64,000 bases of DNA, from contig MSXO01000021.1 in the NCBI GenBank assembly GCA_002083615.1, forward strand, positions 59,472 to 123,471, read 5' to 3'. The notes beneath the pieces were generated by a model. The model was given only the letters and a program-made list of their open reading frames with translations. It was not told the origin of the DNA and ran no database searches. Both the position numbers and the translations under genes were made by a program. The DNA comes from Proteobacteria bacterium ST_bin11 (GTDB lineage Bacteria > Pseudomonadota > Gammaproteobacteria > Methylococcales > Methylomonadaceae). Shown here piece by piece: positions 23,904 through 33,150 of this stretch. How positions within the stretch are numbered: the stretch's first letter is position 1; each line of letters starts with the position of its first letter.

Positions 23904-26423
23904 GTGAAATATCAATCCGACGTTTTTGATGGCAACACGCCTTATCGACTCCCGATCCGTTCTTTGCTGTCTGCCGCTATCTTGTTGGCTTTAAGCAGCA
24001 ATTTAGCCATCGCTGAAACTCATAAGAAAAATACCGGCAACGCCACCAAAAATGCGGCAAAACACGCAGAATCTTCCCCGTCTGCAGACCCGTCCAGCAG
24101 TGAAGACCCACAAGTTCAGTCAAACCAAGTGTTGGCGGAAAACACTGCTGTGGGTAAGAACAATAAAGAAGAGGTGATGGAAGAAATGGTCATCACCGGC
24201 GAAGTAGCGAAAGACTCGCACTTTACTTCGCCATCGACCCGCTTATCGCGCGCCGAAATTGAACGGCAAAACGCCCAAACCACCGAAGAAGCCGTCAAAT
24301 ACCAGCCCAGCTTACAAATTCGCCAACGCTACATCGGCGACCCCAACGGCGTGCTGGGTATCCGGGGTGCTGACATGTTCTCAACGGCCAGAAACATGGT
24401 TTTCGCTGACGGCTTACCGCTACACAATCAATTACAAGCGTCTTTTAATGGTGCGCCGCGCTGGTCCATGGTGGGTCCGAACGAAATCGATGCGGTTGAC
24501 GTGGTTTACGGCCCATTTTCCGCAGAATACAGCGGTAACTCTATAGGCGGTGTGGTAAACATCAAAACCCATATGCCGATGAAAGAAGAGTACTACGGCG
24601 AGACCAGCTACTTCGTCCAACCCTGGGAAAATATTGGCGCTGACGCCGGTACTTTTGATGGCAATCGGCAATATTTCTCGTATGGCAATCGCCTGGATAA
24701 GTGGTCTGCGTTACTCTCCTATAACCGCCTGGAAGCAGAAAGCCAGCCGATGAGCTACTTCATCGATAATACGGGTCTGCGCAATCCTACTGGCAGTCCA
24801 ACCGCGGTAAACGGTGCGGTGCCGACACTCGACACCCGTGGCACCCCCAGCTACATCTATGGCGACACAGGGCCTGAATTGGTCAATACCGATTTGGTTA
24901 AGCTCAAACTGGGTTACGACATCACACCGGATTTGCAGGCAATATTTACCGGCGCCTTTGAGGAACGTACCCGTAAAGCCGAAAAACCGCGCAACTATCT
25001 GACCTCAGCGCGCGGCACCTATTTCGGTGATAACAATAATAACTCTCGCGATGCTGTGTTCGCCGGGAGAGCATTCAACGTCTTAAATAGCGGCTTTGCA
25101 CCCTCGGAAGACGAAAGGCAAACCATGCAAATCGGCATGCAGGTTAAAGGCGCTATTTCTGATCGCTGGGATATAGACACTACTTTCAGCTATTTGGATG
25201 TCATCAAAGACGAACGCCGCTCAGCGTTTTTCTCACCTGACGACCCTCGCAATCAAAACACTGGCCAATTGCAAGTGTTTGACGATTTCAACTGGAAAAA
25301 CTACGACTTGAAACTGAGCACCCGTGAGTTGTTCGGCTGGAAACCATTAGAGTTTTTGGCAGGCTACCACTTTGACAATTACAATTTGAATTTCAAGCAA
25401 TTCTCCTACAATAGCTATTCGGCAGAACAAATTGGATCAGAAACCCTGGCACGGCGTAACCAGGGCGAAGTCACCACAAATGCCATGTTCGGCCAGTTCG
25501 CGTATCACTTTGCCCCAGATTGGGATTTGACCTTGGGCGCGCGTTACGAATGGTGGCGGGCATCCAGCGGCGTGGGCTCCAACCAAGCTTTGCCAGACCG
25601 CAGCGACGATGCGATTTCCCCGAAAGCGTCTCTCGGATTTGAGCCATCAAATTGGAAGTTTCGCTACTCATTTGGCCGGGCATATCGTTTCCCGGTCATC
25701 GCCGAGATGTATCAAAATTTGCAATCGCCTAACAGTATAACTACAGCTAACGCCAATCTTAAGGCCGAGGACGGCTGGCATCATAATTTCATGATCGAAT
25801 ACGGCCTGGATAACGGCTATGTGCGGGCCAATGTATTCCGCGACGACATTCGCAACACCATTCAGCAGGTCAGACGAGCTACCGGCATATTGACGGAAAA
25901 TGCGTTTCAAAACATTCCCGCCACCAGCACCACCGGTGTGGAACTGATATATGACCAAGCGCGGGTGCTGGATTCTGACTTCGATCTGAACTTTAACGCC
26001 ACCTGGATGAGCGCGATTGTGGAAGATGGCGGACCCGATATCAACTTTCAAGAAGCCAATGGCTCGCTCAGCCGTTTTAACCTAACTGGTAAAGAACGGA
26101 TTCGTTTGCCGGAATGGCGTTTTAACGCGCTAGCCACCTATCACATCAGCGAGGCCTGGGATACATCAATGGCCGGCCGCTACACCAGCGACTCGTTTAA
26201 CGACATCGACAATAAAGATTACGTGAACAATGTTTTCGGCGCGCAAGACGGGTTTTTCTTCCTGGACTTCAAAACCAGCTACCGCTTCAAATACGATTTG
26301 CTAGGCAAGCCAGCGAAAAGTCGCATCTCATTCGGTATCAACAACCTGACGGACAAAACAGCTTATGTGTTCCATCCTTATCCACAAAGAACGTTCTTCC
26401 TTGAAGGTGCTATCAGTTTCTAA
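23904..26423 (+). CDS. TonB-dependent outer-membrane receptor
   Basis: The 839-residue protein has an N-terminal export signal (hydrophobic about 18-37), a low-complexity Asn/Ser/Lys region (about 38-85), a TonB-box-like segment near EEMVITG (about 93-99), a plug domain (RAEIERQNAQTTEEAVKYQP, LGIRGADMF, DAVDVVYGPFSAEYSGNSIGGVVNI) and a barrel ending in RTFFLEGAISF with a terminal Phe. The start is GTG with only a weak ribosome site. Such receptors import siderophores, cobalamin, metals or sugars with TonB energy; the substrate is not evident. It sits between a periplasmic thiol protein and a Tat-exported amidohydrolase. A terminator follows. Confidence 0.88.
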   Translation: MKYQSDVFDGNTPYRLPIRSLLSAAILLALSSNLAIAETHKKNTGNATKNAAKHAESSPSADPSSSEDPQVQSNQVLAENTAVGKNNKEEVMEEMVITGEVAKDSHFTSPSTRLSRAEIERQNAQTTEEAVKYQPSLQIRQRYIGDPNGVLGIRGADMFSTARNMVFADGLPLHNQLQASFNGAPRWSMVGPNEIDAVDVVYGPFSAEYSGNSIGGVVNIKTHMPMKEEYYGETSYFVQPWENIGADAGTFDGNRQYFSYGNRLDKWSALLSYNRLEAESQPMSYFIDNTGLRNPTGSPTAVNGAVPTLDTRGTPSYIYGDTGPELVNTDLVKLKLGYDITPDLQAIFTGAFEERTRKAEKPRNYLTSARGTYFGDNNNNSRDAVFAGRAFNVLNSGFAPSEDERQTMQIGMQVKGAISDRWDIDTTFSYLDVIKDERRSAFFSPDDPRNQNTGQLQVFDDFNWKNYDLKLSTRELFGWKPLEFLAGYHFDNYNLNFKQFSYNSYSAEQIGSETLARRNQGEVTTNAMFGQFAYHFAPDWDLTLGARYEWWRASSGVGSNQALPDRSDDAISPKASLGFEPSNWKFRYSFGRAYRFPVIAEMYQNLQSPNSITTANANLKAEDGWHHNFMIEYGLDNGYVRANVFRDDIRNTIQQVRRATGILTENAFQNIPATSTTGVELIYDQARVLDSDFDLNFNATWMSAIVEDGGPDINFQEANGSLSRFNLTGKERIRLPEWRFNALATYHISEAWDTSMAGRYTSDSFNDIDNKDYVNNVFGAQDGFFFLDFKTSYRFKYDLLGKPAKSRISFGINNLTDKTAYVFHPYPQRTFFLEGAISF

Positions 26424-26444
26424 ACTGTAAAAGACCAAGATCAA

Positions 26445-26475
26445 TGACGCCCAAATCCTGCTGATTTGGGCGTCA
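26445..26475 (+). terminator. Terminator after the TonB receptor gene
   Basis: A perfect 13-base-pair stem TGACGCCCAAATC / GATTTGGGCGTCA with loop CTGCT lies 22 bases after the stop. The following run (AGATTT) is only weakly T-rich. Confidence 0.7.
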
Positions 26476-26700
26476 AGATTTAAGCCGACAATAGAAATAC
26501 GTTAGCTCCGCAAGCGCCGGAATCCCTAATAAAATCATGCGTTTCACCTCAGCCGCCTTTGGCTTCCATGTCGCTGTTAAAGTCGAACGGACCTATCTTA
26601 ACGCGAGCATTTTGCCCCGAGCTTCGCACTAGCGTTTTGCCGGCGGGCTTTATTTTTCGGACTCTAAGCTAAATTCCGCGCTCAATCTAGAACACTCAGC

Positions 26701-27933
26701 ATGAAATCAAACCATCGCTCACCAGCCGCCAGCCCTGGTCGCCGCCGATTTCTCAAACTGGCCGCTACCGGTCTGGCGACCGCCAGTATGCCGGCTTCAG
26801 CACTGTTCCGACTGACGAATCCATGTCTCGATCCGTCCGTCACCCCAACATCAGCGCTGGAGTCCGCCGCGTGGCAAGGCATCGACCCGAGAGACTGGTG
26901 GGATTGCCACACGCATATCGTCGGTTCCGGCGACAGCGGTAGCGGCATCACACAAACGCCGGACATGCATGCGCCGCTGCAGCATCCGATTCAAACCTTG
27001 CAACATTGGGCTTATGCCAATGCCGCCTGCATTCCCGATACCGACCAAGACAACGCTTTTGTAAAACGGCTGCGCGCACTGATGGACACTATGCCCAAGG
27101 GCGCCAAAGCCATGCTGTATGCGTTTGATCGGGCGCATGGTGCTAGCGGCGACCCGGATCATGCCAACACGGCATTTTTTGTACCCAACGAATATGCCCA
27201 GAGTTTGGCTCAAGCCTATCCGGAGCGCTTCGAATGGGTCGCCAGCATCCATCCTTATCGCCCCGACTGCGTGACTGTATTGGAAGCCGCCGCCGCAAAC
27301 GGTGCGCGAGCTGTGAAATGGCTGCCGCCGGCGATGGGCATAGACCCCGCTTCGCCGCAGTGCGACCGGTTTTATAAAGCGGCGGCGCAATTAAACATCC
27401 CGATCATTACCCACGGTGGCGAAGAGAACGCCTTGCATGGCGCCGACCAGCCTTTGTTCGGCAATCCGCTGCGTTTGCGGCGGGCTCTCGATGCTGGCGT
27501 GCGAGTGGTGATCGCCCACTGCGCGACCTTGGGCACGGAGGTGGATGAGTCCGGTCGGGAAGTCAAAAGTTTTGATTTGTTCGCCAAACTGATGGCCGAT
27601 AAACAATGGCAGGATCGGCTGTTCGGGGATATTTCCGCGATTGTTTTACGTAATCGCGATATGGCCGTAATCAAAACCCTGCTGACCGAAACAGGCTGGC
27701 ATAGTCGCTTGTTATATGGCTCGGACTACCCCTTGACCGGGATTTTGCCGCTGATTTCGCCCGAGGCTTTTGCTAAAGCCGGCTTGCTGGCGGCAGACGC
27801 CGTCGAGCCACTACTAGCGCTGCAGGACTACCACCCGTTCCGTTTCGATTTTGTCTTGAAGCGCAGTCTAAGTTGGCAGGGCAAACGTTTTGCCGATGGT
27901 ATATTTGCAACTCGGCCATTTTTTACAACCTAG
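26701..27933 (+). CDS. Tat-exported amidohydrolase-family protein
   Basis: The 410-residue precursor has a twin-arginine signal (RRRFLKLAATGLATA, about residues 15-29). The mature part is a metal-dependent amidohydrolase: DCHTHIVG (about 65-72, the HxH metal site), ITHGGEENAL and VIAHCATLG with further His ligands, and YGSDYPLTG near residue 340 with the catalytic Asp. It resembles the amidohydrolase_2 TIM-barrel group (COG2159-like), including decarboxylases and lactone hydrolases. Export through Tat implies folding with metal in the cytoplasm. The substrate is unknown. Confidence 0.8.
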   Translation: MKSNHRSPAASPGRRRFLKLAATGLATASMPASALFRLTNPCLDPSVTPTSALESAAWQGIDPRDWWDCHTHIVGSGDSGSGITQTPDMHAPLQHPIQTLQHWAYANAACIPDTDQDNAFVKRLRALMDTMPKGAKAMLYAFDRAHGASGDPDHANTAFFVPNEYAQSLAQAYPERFEWVASIHPYRPDCVTVLEAAAANGARAVKWLPPAMGIDPASPQCDRFYKAAAQLNIPIITHGGEENALHGADQPLFGNPLRLRRALDAGVRVVIAHCATLGTEVDESGREVKSFDLFAKLMADKQWQDRLFGDISAIVLRNRDMAVIKTLLTETGWHSRLLYGSDYPLTGILPLISPEAFAKAGLLAADAVEPLLALQDYHPFRFDFVLKRSLSWQGKRFADGIFATRPFFTT

Positions 27934-28010
27934 ACTCGTTTAACTTATCCGGCTACCGCCAGGTCAAGACGTGTGATAGCATTGATAGCAACACATCCTT
28001 GGAGTTAATT

Positions 28011-28247
28011 ATGCCCAGTCTTGTTGTTAGAAATCTTGATGAAACGCTGGTTAAAGCATTGAAAGCCAGAGCCGCCGCCCACCATCGTTCCACCGAAGCA
28101 GAACATCGCGCCATTTTGGCGGAGGTTTTGACCGGGCCGCAACGGAAATCTTTTAAGGAAGCACTAGCCGCCATGCCCAATGTCGGCTTGGATACAGACT
28201 TTCTGCGTGCCGATACCGAGAGCGACTTGGCTGATGTATTTGATTGA
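28011..28247 (+). CDS. fitA: FitA-like ribbon-helix-helix antitoxin
   Basis: From ATG 28011, preceded by GGAG, the product is 78 residues: MPSLVVRNLDETLVKALKAR begins a ribbon-helix-helix DNA-binding domain, followed by HHRSTEAEHRAILAEVL and a C-terminal tail that would hold the toxin. FitA proteins bind their own promoter together with the PIN toxin. The gene overlaps the next by 14 bases. An upstream in-frame start at 27873 lies inside the amidohydrolase gene and is not used here. Confidence 0.85.
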   Translation: MPSLVVRNLDETLVKALKARAAAHHRSTEAEHRAILAEVLTGPQRKSFKEALAAMPNVGLDTDFLRADTESDLADVFD

Positions 28248-28653
28248 CACAAACGTTATCAGTGAAATTCGTAAAGGTGACAAGGCAAATTCGGGTGTCA
28301 GGCAGTTCTTTGCCGACGTCGCCCAAAATGATGACAAGCTGTATATTTCTGTCGTTACCATCGGTGAATTGCGGCGCGGTGTCGATCTAATTTATCACCG
28401 CGGCGATTTTGGCCAAGGCACGTTACTCGAGAACTGGCTAAACCAGCTTATGCAGGAATATCGGCATCATGTGTTGCTTATCTACACCGACATCGCACTG
28501 GTTTGGGGGAAAATGCGCGTGCCAAATCCACAACACCCCTTAGATAAATTAATAGCAGCTACCGCGTTAATTTACGATCTTACCGTTGTCACCCGGAATG
28601 TTAGTGACTTTGCCGGCACCGGTACTCGGGTCCTCAATCCCTTCACGGATTAA
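28234..28653 (+). CDS. fitB: FitB/VapC-like PIN-domain toxin ribonuclease
   Basis: The 139-residue protein starts MYLIDTNVISEIRKG with the first catalytic Asp in LIDTN. Further PIN acidic residues are in TIGELRRGV, in the D of TDIALVWGKM and in PLDKLIAATALIYDLTVVTRN. PIN toxins cut RNA with a divalent metal. The ATG at 28234 overlaps fitA by 14 bases; the longer opening at 28180 lies fully within fitA. The stop overlaps that of the convergent methyltransferase gene. All expected acidic residues are present, so the pair looks intact. Confidence 0.88.
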   Translation: MYLIDTNVISEIRKGDKANSGVRQFFADVAQNDDKLYISVVTIGELRRGVDLIYHRGDFGQGTLLENWLNQLMQEYRHHVLLIYTDIALVWGKMRVPNPQHPLDKLIAATALIYDLTVVTRNVSDFAGTGTRVLNPFTD

Positions 28654-29567
28654 GCCGTCGCCCGCAACAAATTCCCGTAAAACAAGGCATTGCCGGTTTT
28701 GCTCTGCATCCAGAGTTGTTTTAATTCGATTTGGTTTTTGGCAAAGCAGGATTCGGCGGCATGGGCTAAGTCCGCCAAGGCCACGGTTGGCGAATAGGTG
28801 TTTAAAATTAAAAACCCGCCCGGATTGAGTAAGCCGCGCGCCGTTGCGATCAAGTCTGACAGCTGATTTTCCAGTTTCCATTTTTCGCCCTTGGCACCCA
28901 AACCCCAAGCCGGCGGGTCCATGATGATGCCGTCGTAATGGTTGCCGCGTTTCAACTCGCGTTTGGCAAATTTCAGGGCATCTTCCAACACCCATTTGAT
29001 ATCGGTCAGCGCGCTGCGCGCCTGATTATCGTTAGCCCAATCCAGCATCTGCTTGACTGAATCCACATGCACCACCTCCGCGCCATTCGCCCGCGCCACC
29101 AACGAGGCCGCTCCGGTGTAGGCAAACAGGTTTAATACCTTGAATCCGGGTTTCACTAGCTCGGCGATAAACCGCCAGTTAGCCTGCTGCTCTGGAAACA
29201 GCCCGACATGTTTGAATTTGGTTAGCTTCAGGCCAAACTGCAATTGCTCGTAGGCAATTTGCCAGTGGTCCGGTGAATTCGGCTTCAGACTTTTCCAGCT
29301 ACCTTGAGTGGACGATAGTTCTACAAACTCCCAATGCGCCCTGTCCTGCCATTCTAGCCATGACCAACCTGGCTTGAACTGCGCTTGAATCTCTGGACGA
29401 ATGGTTATCACTTCGCCCCAGCGCTCCAGTTTTTTACCGTCGCCGGCATCCAGTAACTCGTAATCCGGCCAGCTAACTGCATATTCCCGACCTTTATCTC
29501 CAGAAATTGCGACGCTATTAGGGGATTTGCCTGTAGATGATTGGCGGTGAAGTGGGTGGTTGGACAT
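28650..29567 (-). CDS. Class I SAM-dependent methyltransferase (RlmI/COG1092-like)
   Basis: The 305-residue protein has a Rossmann methyltransferase domain: SAM-binding KVLNLFAYTGAASLVA (about 160-175), VVHVDSVKQMLDWA and the catalytic-type IIMDPPAWG motif (about 234-242), followed by GGFLILNTYSP. NLFAYTG plus DPPAWG is typical of the RlmI/RlmK-like group that methylates 23S rRNA cytosine or guanine. It lacks the N-terminal PUA domain of RlmI, so the exact target is open. Its stop codon overlaps that of fitB by three bases, tail to tail. Confidence 0.85.
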   Translation of the reverse strand: MSNHPLHRQSSTGKSPNSVAISGDKGREYAVSWPDYELLDAGDGKKLERWGEVITIRPEIQAQFKPGWSWLEWQDRAHWEFVELSSTQGSWKSLKPNSPDHWQIAYEQLQFGLKLTKFKHVGLFPEQQANWRFIAELVKPGFKVLNLFAYTGAASLVARANGAEVVHVDSVKQMLDWANDNQARSALTDIKWVLEDALKFAKRELKRGNHYDGIIMDPPAWGLGAKGEKWKLENQLSDLIATARGLLNPGGFLILNTYSPTVALADLAHAAESCFAKNQIELKQLWMQSKTGNALFYGNLLRATA

Positions 29568-29676
29568 AGTGGTGGGCAGATGGAGAGGCTGATTAAGTTG
29601 GCGATTTTATGCCCGAATGCGGCGGCACACCAACCCTGACGGCGCATAGGCTAAGCAGAAATATGGTTTCGCCCCG

Positions 29677-30465
29677 CTAAGCTAATTGGACCGATAGCAT
29701 GGCAATAGCCCCCAGCGTGGTTTTGTCGGTTAAAAAACTCAGCTTGTCGCCCTCGTCTTGCAAACCCAGGAGATACAGCAAGGGCAGAAAATGCTCGTCT
29801 GTGGGGATGGCCAAAGCCGCATCTGTTAGCGTTGGGTATTGAATTAAGGCCCGGTGATCGCCGGCGCGAATCAACTGTTTAACGCGTTCGGCAAACGCTA
29901 GGGCCCAGTCATGGGCGGTATCCCGCCAAATCGCCGCCTGCAAGTTATGCACGATGTTACCGCTAGCAACAACCAATACACCGTTGTCGCGCAGCCAGCG
30001 CAAGGCTTTACCCAGTTGATAGTGTTCTTCCGGTGACTTATGCCTATCCAGACTGAGTTGCAACACTGGAATATCGGCGTTCGGATACAGATGGCACAAA
30101 ATCGACCAGCTGCCATGATCCAAGCCCCAGCTCTGATCCATTTGGATGACTGGCATCTCAGCCTGAATTTTTGCCGCCAACGCCGGACTGCCAGGCGCCG
30201 GATAGGCAAAATCGAATAAGGCTTGCGGAAAGCCGTAAAAGTCGTGGATGGTCCGGGGCTGCGGCATCGCGGTAATCCAAGTACCCTTGGTTTGCAAGTG
30301 TGCGGAGACAGTTAGAATGGCTTTTGGCCTAGGCAGACTTTGTCCCAACGCCGCCCAGGCCCGACTGAATTCGTTGTCTTCAAGCGCATTCATAGGGCTG
30401 CCGTGACCGATGAATATGGCTGGCATCCTCGGCAATGTTGCGTTGTCAGGCTCGGCCGAATTCAT
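29677..30465 (-). CDS. ygiD: Extradiol dioxygenase, 4,5-DOPA dioxygenase-like (YgiD)
   Basis: The 262-residue protein belongs to the LigB superfamily: PAIFIGHGSPMNALEDN near the N-terminus, ILTVSAHLQTKGTWI, IHDFYGFPQALF, and WGLDHGSWSIL with metal-binding His. YgiD of E. coli cleaves DOPA extradiol. The ATG at 30465 has GGAGAGG eight bases upstream; the ATG at 30480 has none. It is the last gene of a ygiD-pirin-azoR group on the same strand. Confidence 0.88.
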   Translation of the reverse strand: MNSAEPDNATLPRMPAIFIGHGSPMNALEDNEFSRAWAALGQSLPRPKAILTVSAHLQTKGTWITAMPQPRTIHDFYGFPQALFDFAYPAPGSPALAAKIQAEMPVIQMDQSWGLDHGSWSILCHLYPNADIPVLQLSLDRHKSPEEHYQLGKALRWLRDNGVLVVASGNIVHNLQAAIWRDTAHDWALAFAERVKQLIRAGDHRALIQYPTLTDAALAIPTDEHFLPLLYLLGLQDEGDKLSFLTDKTTLGAIAMLSVQLA

Positions 30466-30499
30466 CGTATCCTCTCCCATGATAAGGTTTTCTATACTG

Positions 30500-31378
30500 C
30501 TAGGCGGCTGCGTTAAAATGACCGGTCTGGTAATCGTCTATGGCTTGCTCGATTTGCTCGCGGGTATTCATCACGAACGGCCCGTGCTGGACGATAGGCT
30601 CGCGCAATGGCTTGCCGGCCACCAAGATCAAACGGCTGTCTTGTTTGGCTTGCAAGATTACCCCATCGGACGCACCGTTGTTCAGAACCGCCATACGTTG
30701 CGCGGATACCGACCGTTCAGCCACCGCCACTTCACCCCGATACACATAAATAAAGACGTTATGGCCAACGGGTAGCGACTGGCTGAAACTAGCGCCAGCC
30801 GGTATATGCACATCCAGAAACAGCGGTTCAGTATCAGGCCGCTGAATCGCGCCCGCTACGCCATGACTGCTGCCGGCAATCACCCGTACCTTGACACCAT
30901 CCGCGGTAAGCAATTCTGGAATTGCTTCGCTTTGCACATCTTGGTAACCCGTCGGCTGCATTTTCTCGGCGGCAGGCAGATTGATCCACAACTGAAAGCC
31001 TTCCAGTAAGCCATCTTTTTGCTCGGGCATTTCCGAATGGATGATGCCGCGCCCGGCAGTCATCCATTGAATACCGCCTGTTTCCAGCAAACCTTGATGA
31101 CCGGCGTTGTCGCTATGCCGCATCCTTCCGGAGAGCAAATAGGTCAGGGTTTCAAAACCGCGATGCGGATGGCTGGGAAAGCCGGCGATGTAATCGTTAG
31201 GCTCATCGCTGCCGAAGGCATCCAGCATCAAGAACGGATCAAGCCGCTGTTGCAAGGCCTGGCCCAGTACCCGGGTCAATTTCACGCCGGCACCATCCGA
31301 CGTGGCGTGCCCCACCACCAGTTGTTCGATACCACGAGAATGCTGAACCACATCAGTTTTAACTGTTTCTGTGTTCAT
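30500..31378 (-). CDS. Pirin-family cupin protein
   Basis: The 292-residue protein has the bicupin pirin pattern: DPFLMLDAFGSDEPNDYIAG, FPSHPHRGFETLTYLLSG with metal-binding His residues, then HSEMPEQKDGLLEGFQLWINLP. Several bacterial pirins show quercetinase-like dioxygenase activity. AGGAG lies seven bases before the ATG at 31378, so that start is preferred over the adjacent GTG. It is flanked by ygiD (34 bases downstream) and azoR (20 bases upstream), suggesting one operon handling quinones or phenolics. Confidence 0.9.
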   Translation of the reverse strand: MNTETVKTDVVQHSRGIEQLVVGHATSDGAGVKLTRVLGQALQQRLDPFLMLDAFGSDEPNDYIAGFPSHPHRGFETLTYLLSGRMRHSDNAGHQGLLETGGIQWMTAGRGIIHSEMPEQKDGLLEGFQLWINLPAAEKMQPTGYQDVQSEAIPELLTADGVKVRVIAGSSHGVAGAIQRPDTEPLFLDVHIPAGASFSQSLPVGHNVFIYVYRGEVAVAERSVSAQRMAVLNNGASDGVILQAKQDSRLILVAGKPLREPIVQHGPFVMNTREQIEQAIDDYQTGHFNAAA

Positions 31379-31398
31379 CACTAATCTCCTAAAAAGGT

Positions 31399-32004
31399 TT
31401 ACGCTCCGGCCGCCAACGCGGCGATTTGGCTAGCGGCAGCTTGCAAAGCCAGTTGTTCGGCATCGCCGCCCATCGCCAAACCTTCAGCGTAGATAAAGGT
31501 GACATCGGTCATGCCCAAAAACCCCAATATTGTCCGCAAATAGCTGCTTTGGCTATCGGTTTCGGTGCCGCTATGTTTGCCGCCAGAGGTTTGGAGCACA
31601 TAGACCTGCTTGTTTTTCAGCAAGCCTTCCACGCCGTTTGCTGTGTATTGAAACGTCACCCTGGCTCGGGCAATGGCATCTATCCAAGCCTTCAGTTGCG
31701 CCGGAATACCAAAGTTATACATGGGCGCGGTCAATACCAGGATGTCCGCTTGTTGAATCTCGGCGATCAAGGCGTCGTCCAGCGCCACCCGTTGCGCTTG
31801 CGCCGGGCTACGTTGTTCGACCGACGTACTCAAGGCAATCAACGCTGCTTCATCCAGCAAGGGATGCGGGTTTTTCGCCAAGTCGCGCACTATCAATTGC
31901 GTAACCGACGCTTGCTGACGTAAGCCGGAAACCAAGCTATCAGCCAGACGGCTGGAATAGGCGTTTTCGGCACGTATGCTGGAGTTAATTTGCAGAATGT
32001 TCAT
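31399..32004 (-). CDS. azoR: FMN-dependent NADH-azoreductase
   Basis: The 201-residue flavodoxin-like protein has MNILQINSSIRAENAYSSRLAD (FMN phosphate loop), APMYNFGIPAQLKAWIDAIARARVTFQYT and TSGGKHSG, all typical of AzoR. It reduces azo compounds and quinones with NADH. It is the first gene of the azoR-pirin-ygiD group and diverges from a LysR regulator after about 100 bases, the usual layout for LysR control of a detoxification operon. Confidence 0.9.
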   Translation of the reverse strand: MNILQINSSIRAENAYSSRLADSLVSGLRQQASVTQLIVRDLAKNPHPLLDEAALIALSTSVEQRSPAQAQRVALDDALIAEIQQADILVLTAPMYNFGIPAQLKAWIDAIARARVTFQYTANGVEGLLKNKQVYVLQTSGGKHSGTETDSQSSYLRTILGFLGMTDVTFIYAEGLAMGGDAEQLALQAAASQIAALAAGA

Positions 32005-32107
32005 TTAAGTCTCCCAAAGGTTTTGAAGTTGGGATGACTATACGCCTGCAGAATAGTGGGCAGAAGACCGGAAAATGGATAACATTGTTCCACTGGAGGA
32101 ACAATAC
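32005..32107. promoter_or_regulatory. azoR / LysR divergent promoter region
   Basis: A 103-base gap between divergent starts, where a LysR regulator would be expected to bind. The LysR gene has GGAGG seven bases before its ATG. No confident T-N11-A box was assigned. Confidence 0.4.
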
Positions 32108-33004
32108 ATGCACATTGAACCGAATGACTTGTGGCTATTCGCCAAAATCGCCGATGCCGGCAGTTTTTCCAAAGCAGGCGAACTGCTGGGTTTGCCGAAA
32201 TCGACCTTGTCGCGACGCATCAGCAATCTGGAAAAGCAGCTGGGCGAGCGCTTGCTGCAACGCACCACCCGGCAATTGAATCTGACCGAATTTGGTTTGC
32301 GCTTACTGCAACATGGTCGGCAAGTCAGCGAAGAAATCGAAGCGGCAATGGCGTTGGCGCAGCACCGGCAAATCCAGCCCAGCGGCGTGTTGCGCATCTC
32401 GATGCCCAATGACTTTGCCAATCTATTTCTGGCGCCGCTATTGGCCGAGTTTAGCGACATCTATCCAGCGATTGCCTTGGAAATTGATTTATCCGCGCGA
32501 CGGGTGGATTTAGTCAGCGAGAGTTTCGACCTGGCGATTCGCATGGGAGCATTGCCCGACGATGCAACTTTGACCGCCAAGCGCCTGCATCTGCAAACCT
32601 GGGGCTTGTATGCCTCACCTGACTATCTGGCAAAGCGCGGCGCACCGCAACACCCTGAAGACTTACTGGAACACGCTGCGCTTAGCCTGCTGGCAAGTAA
32701 TCGGGAAGCACCCGCCTGGCAATTAAACCGCGGCGAGCAACAATGGCTAGGCACGCCACCGCTTAGAATCAAGGCAAACTCGCCTGAGTTATTGGTCAAA
32801 CTGGCCAGGCAACATCAAGGTATTGTCGCCGCACCAGACTCCTATGCAGGCACTTACGTGCAAACCCAAGAGTTAGTGCGGGTACTGCCGGAATGGTGCT
32901 TACCGCAATCTACGGCCTGGTTAGTGTTTCCGGGCCGACGCTTGATGCCGACTAAAACCCGCGTGTTTATCGATTTTTTGGACGTGCATTTAAACACCTT
33001 TTGA
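32108..33004 (+). CDS. LysR-family transcriptional regulator
   Basis: The 298-residue protein has an N-terminal winged helix-turn-helix (LWLFAKIADAGSFSKAGELLGLPKSTLSRRISNLEKQLGERLLQRTTRQLNLTEFG is read across residues about 8-62) and a substrate-binding effector domain. The ATG at 32108 is chosen because of the upstream GGAGG and the family N-terminus; an in-frame ATG at 32075 lacks a ribosome site. It resembles regulators of quinone- or nitroreductase genes. It diverges from azoR and probably controls azoR-pirin-ygiD. Confidence 0.9.
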   Translation: MHIEPNDLWLFAKIADAGSFSKAGELLGLPKSTLSRRISNLEKQLGERLLQRTTRQLNLTEFGLRLLQHGRQVSEEIEAAMALAQHRQIQPSGVLRISMPNDFANLFLAPLLAEFSDIYPAIALEIDLSARRVDLVSESFDLAIRMGALPDDATLTAKRLHLQTWGLYASPDYLAKRGAPQHPEDLLEHAALSLLASNREAPAWQLNRGEQQWLGTPPLRIKANSPELLVKLARQHQGIVAAPDSYAGTYVQTQELVRVLPEWCLPQSTAWLVFPGRRLMPTKTRVFIDFLDVHLNTF

Positions 33005-33150
33005 ATGAGGCGGCACCGGCCCTGGTAAACGGCAAAAACCGCCTGGCCGCACATCCTATTTGTTTGATTAAAAATATCTGTGTCTATAGAATCCGCGCAG
33101 CCTAGCCAGAGGTTAGGAAGCCTGCCATTTCAACAATTCAAGGAGAACTT

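Noticed and set aside
27873..28010. N-terminal extension of the FitA antitoxin
   Set aside because: It lies within the amidohydrolase gene end and has no ribosome site, while 28011 has GGAG and the family N-terminus.
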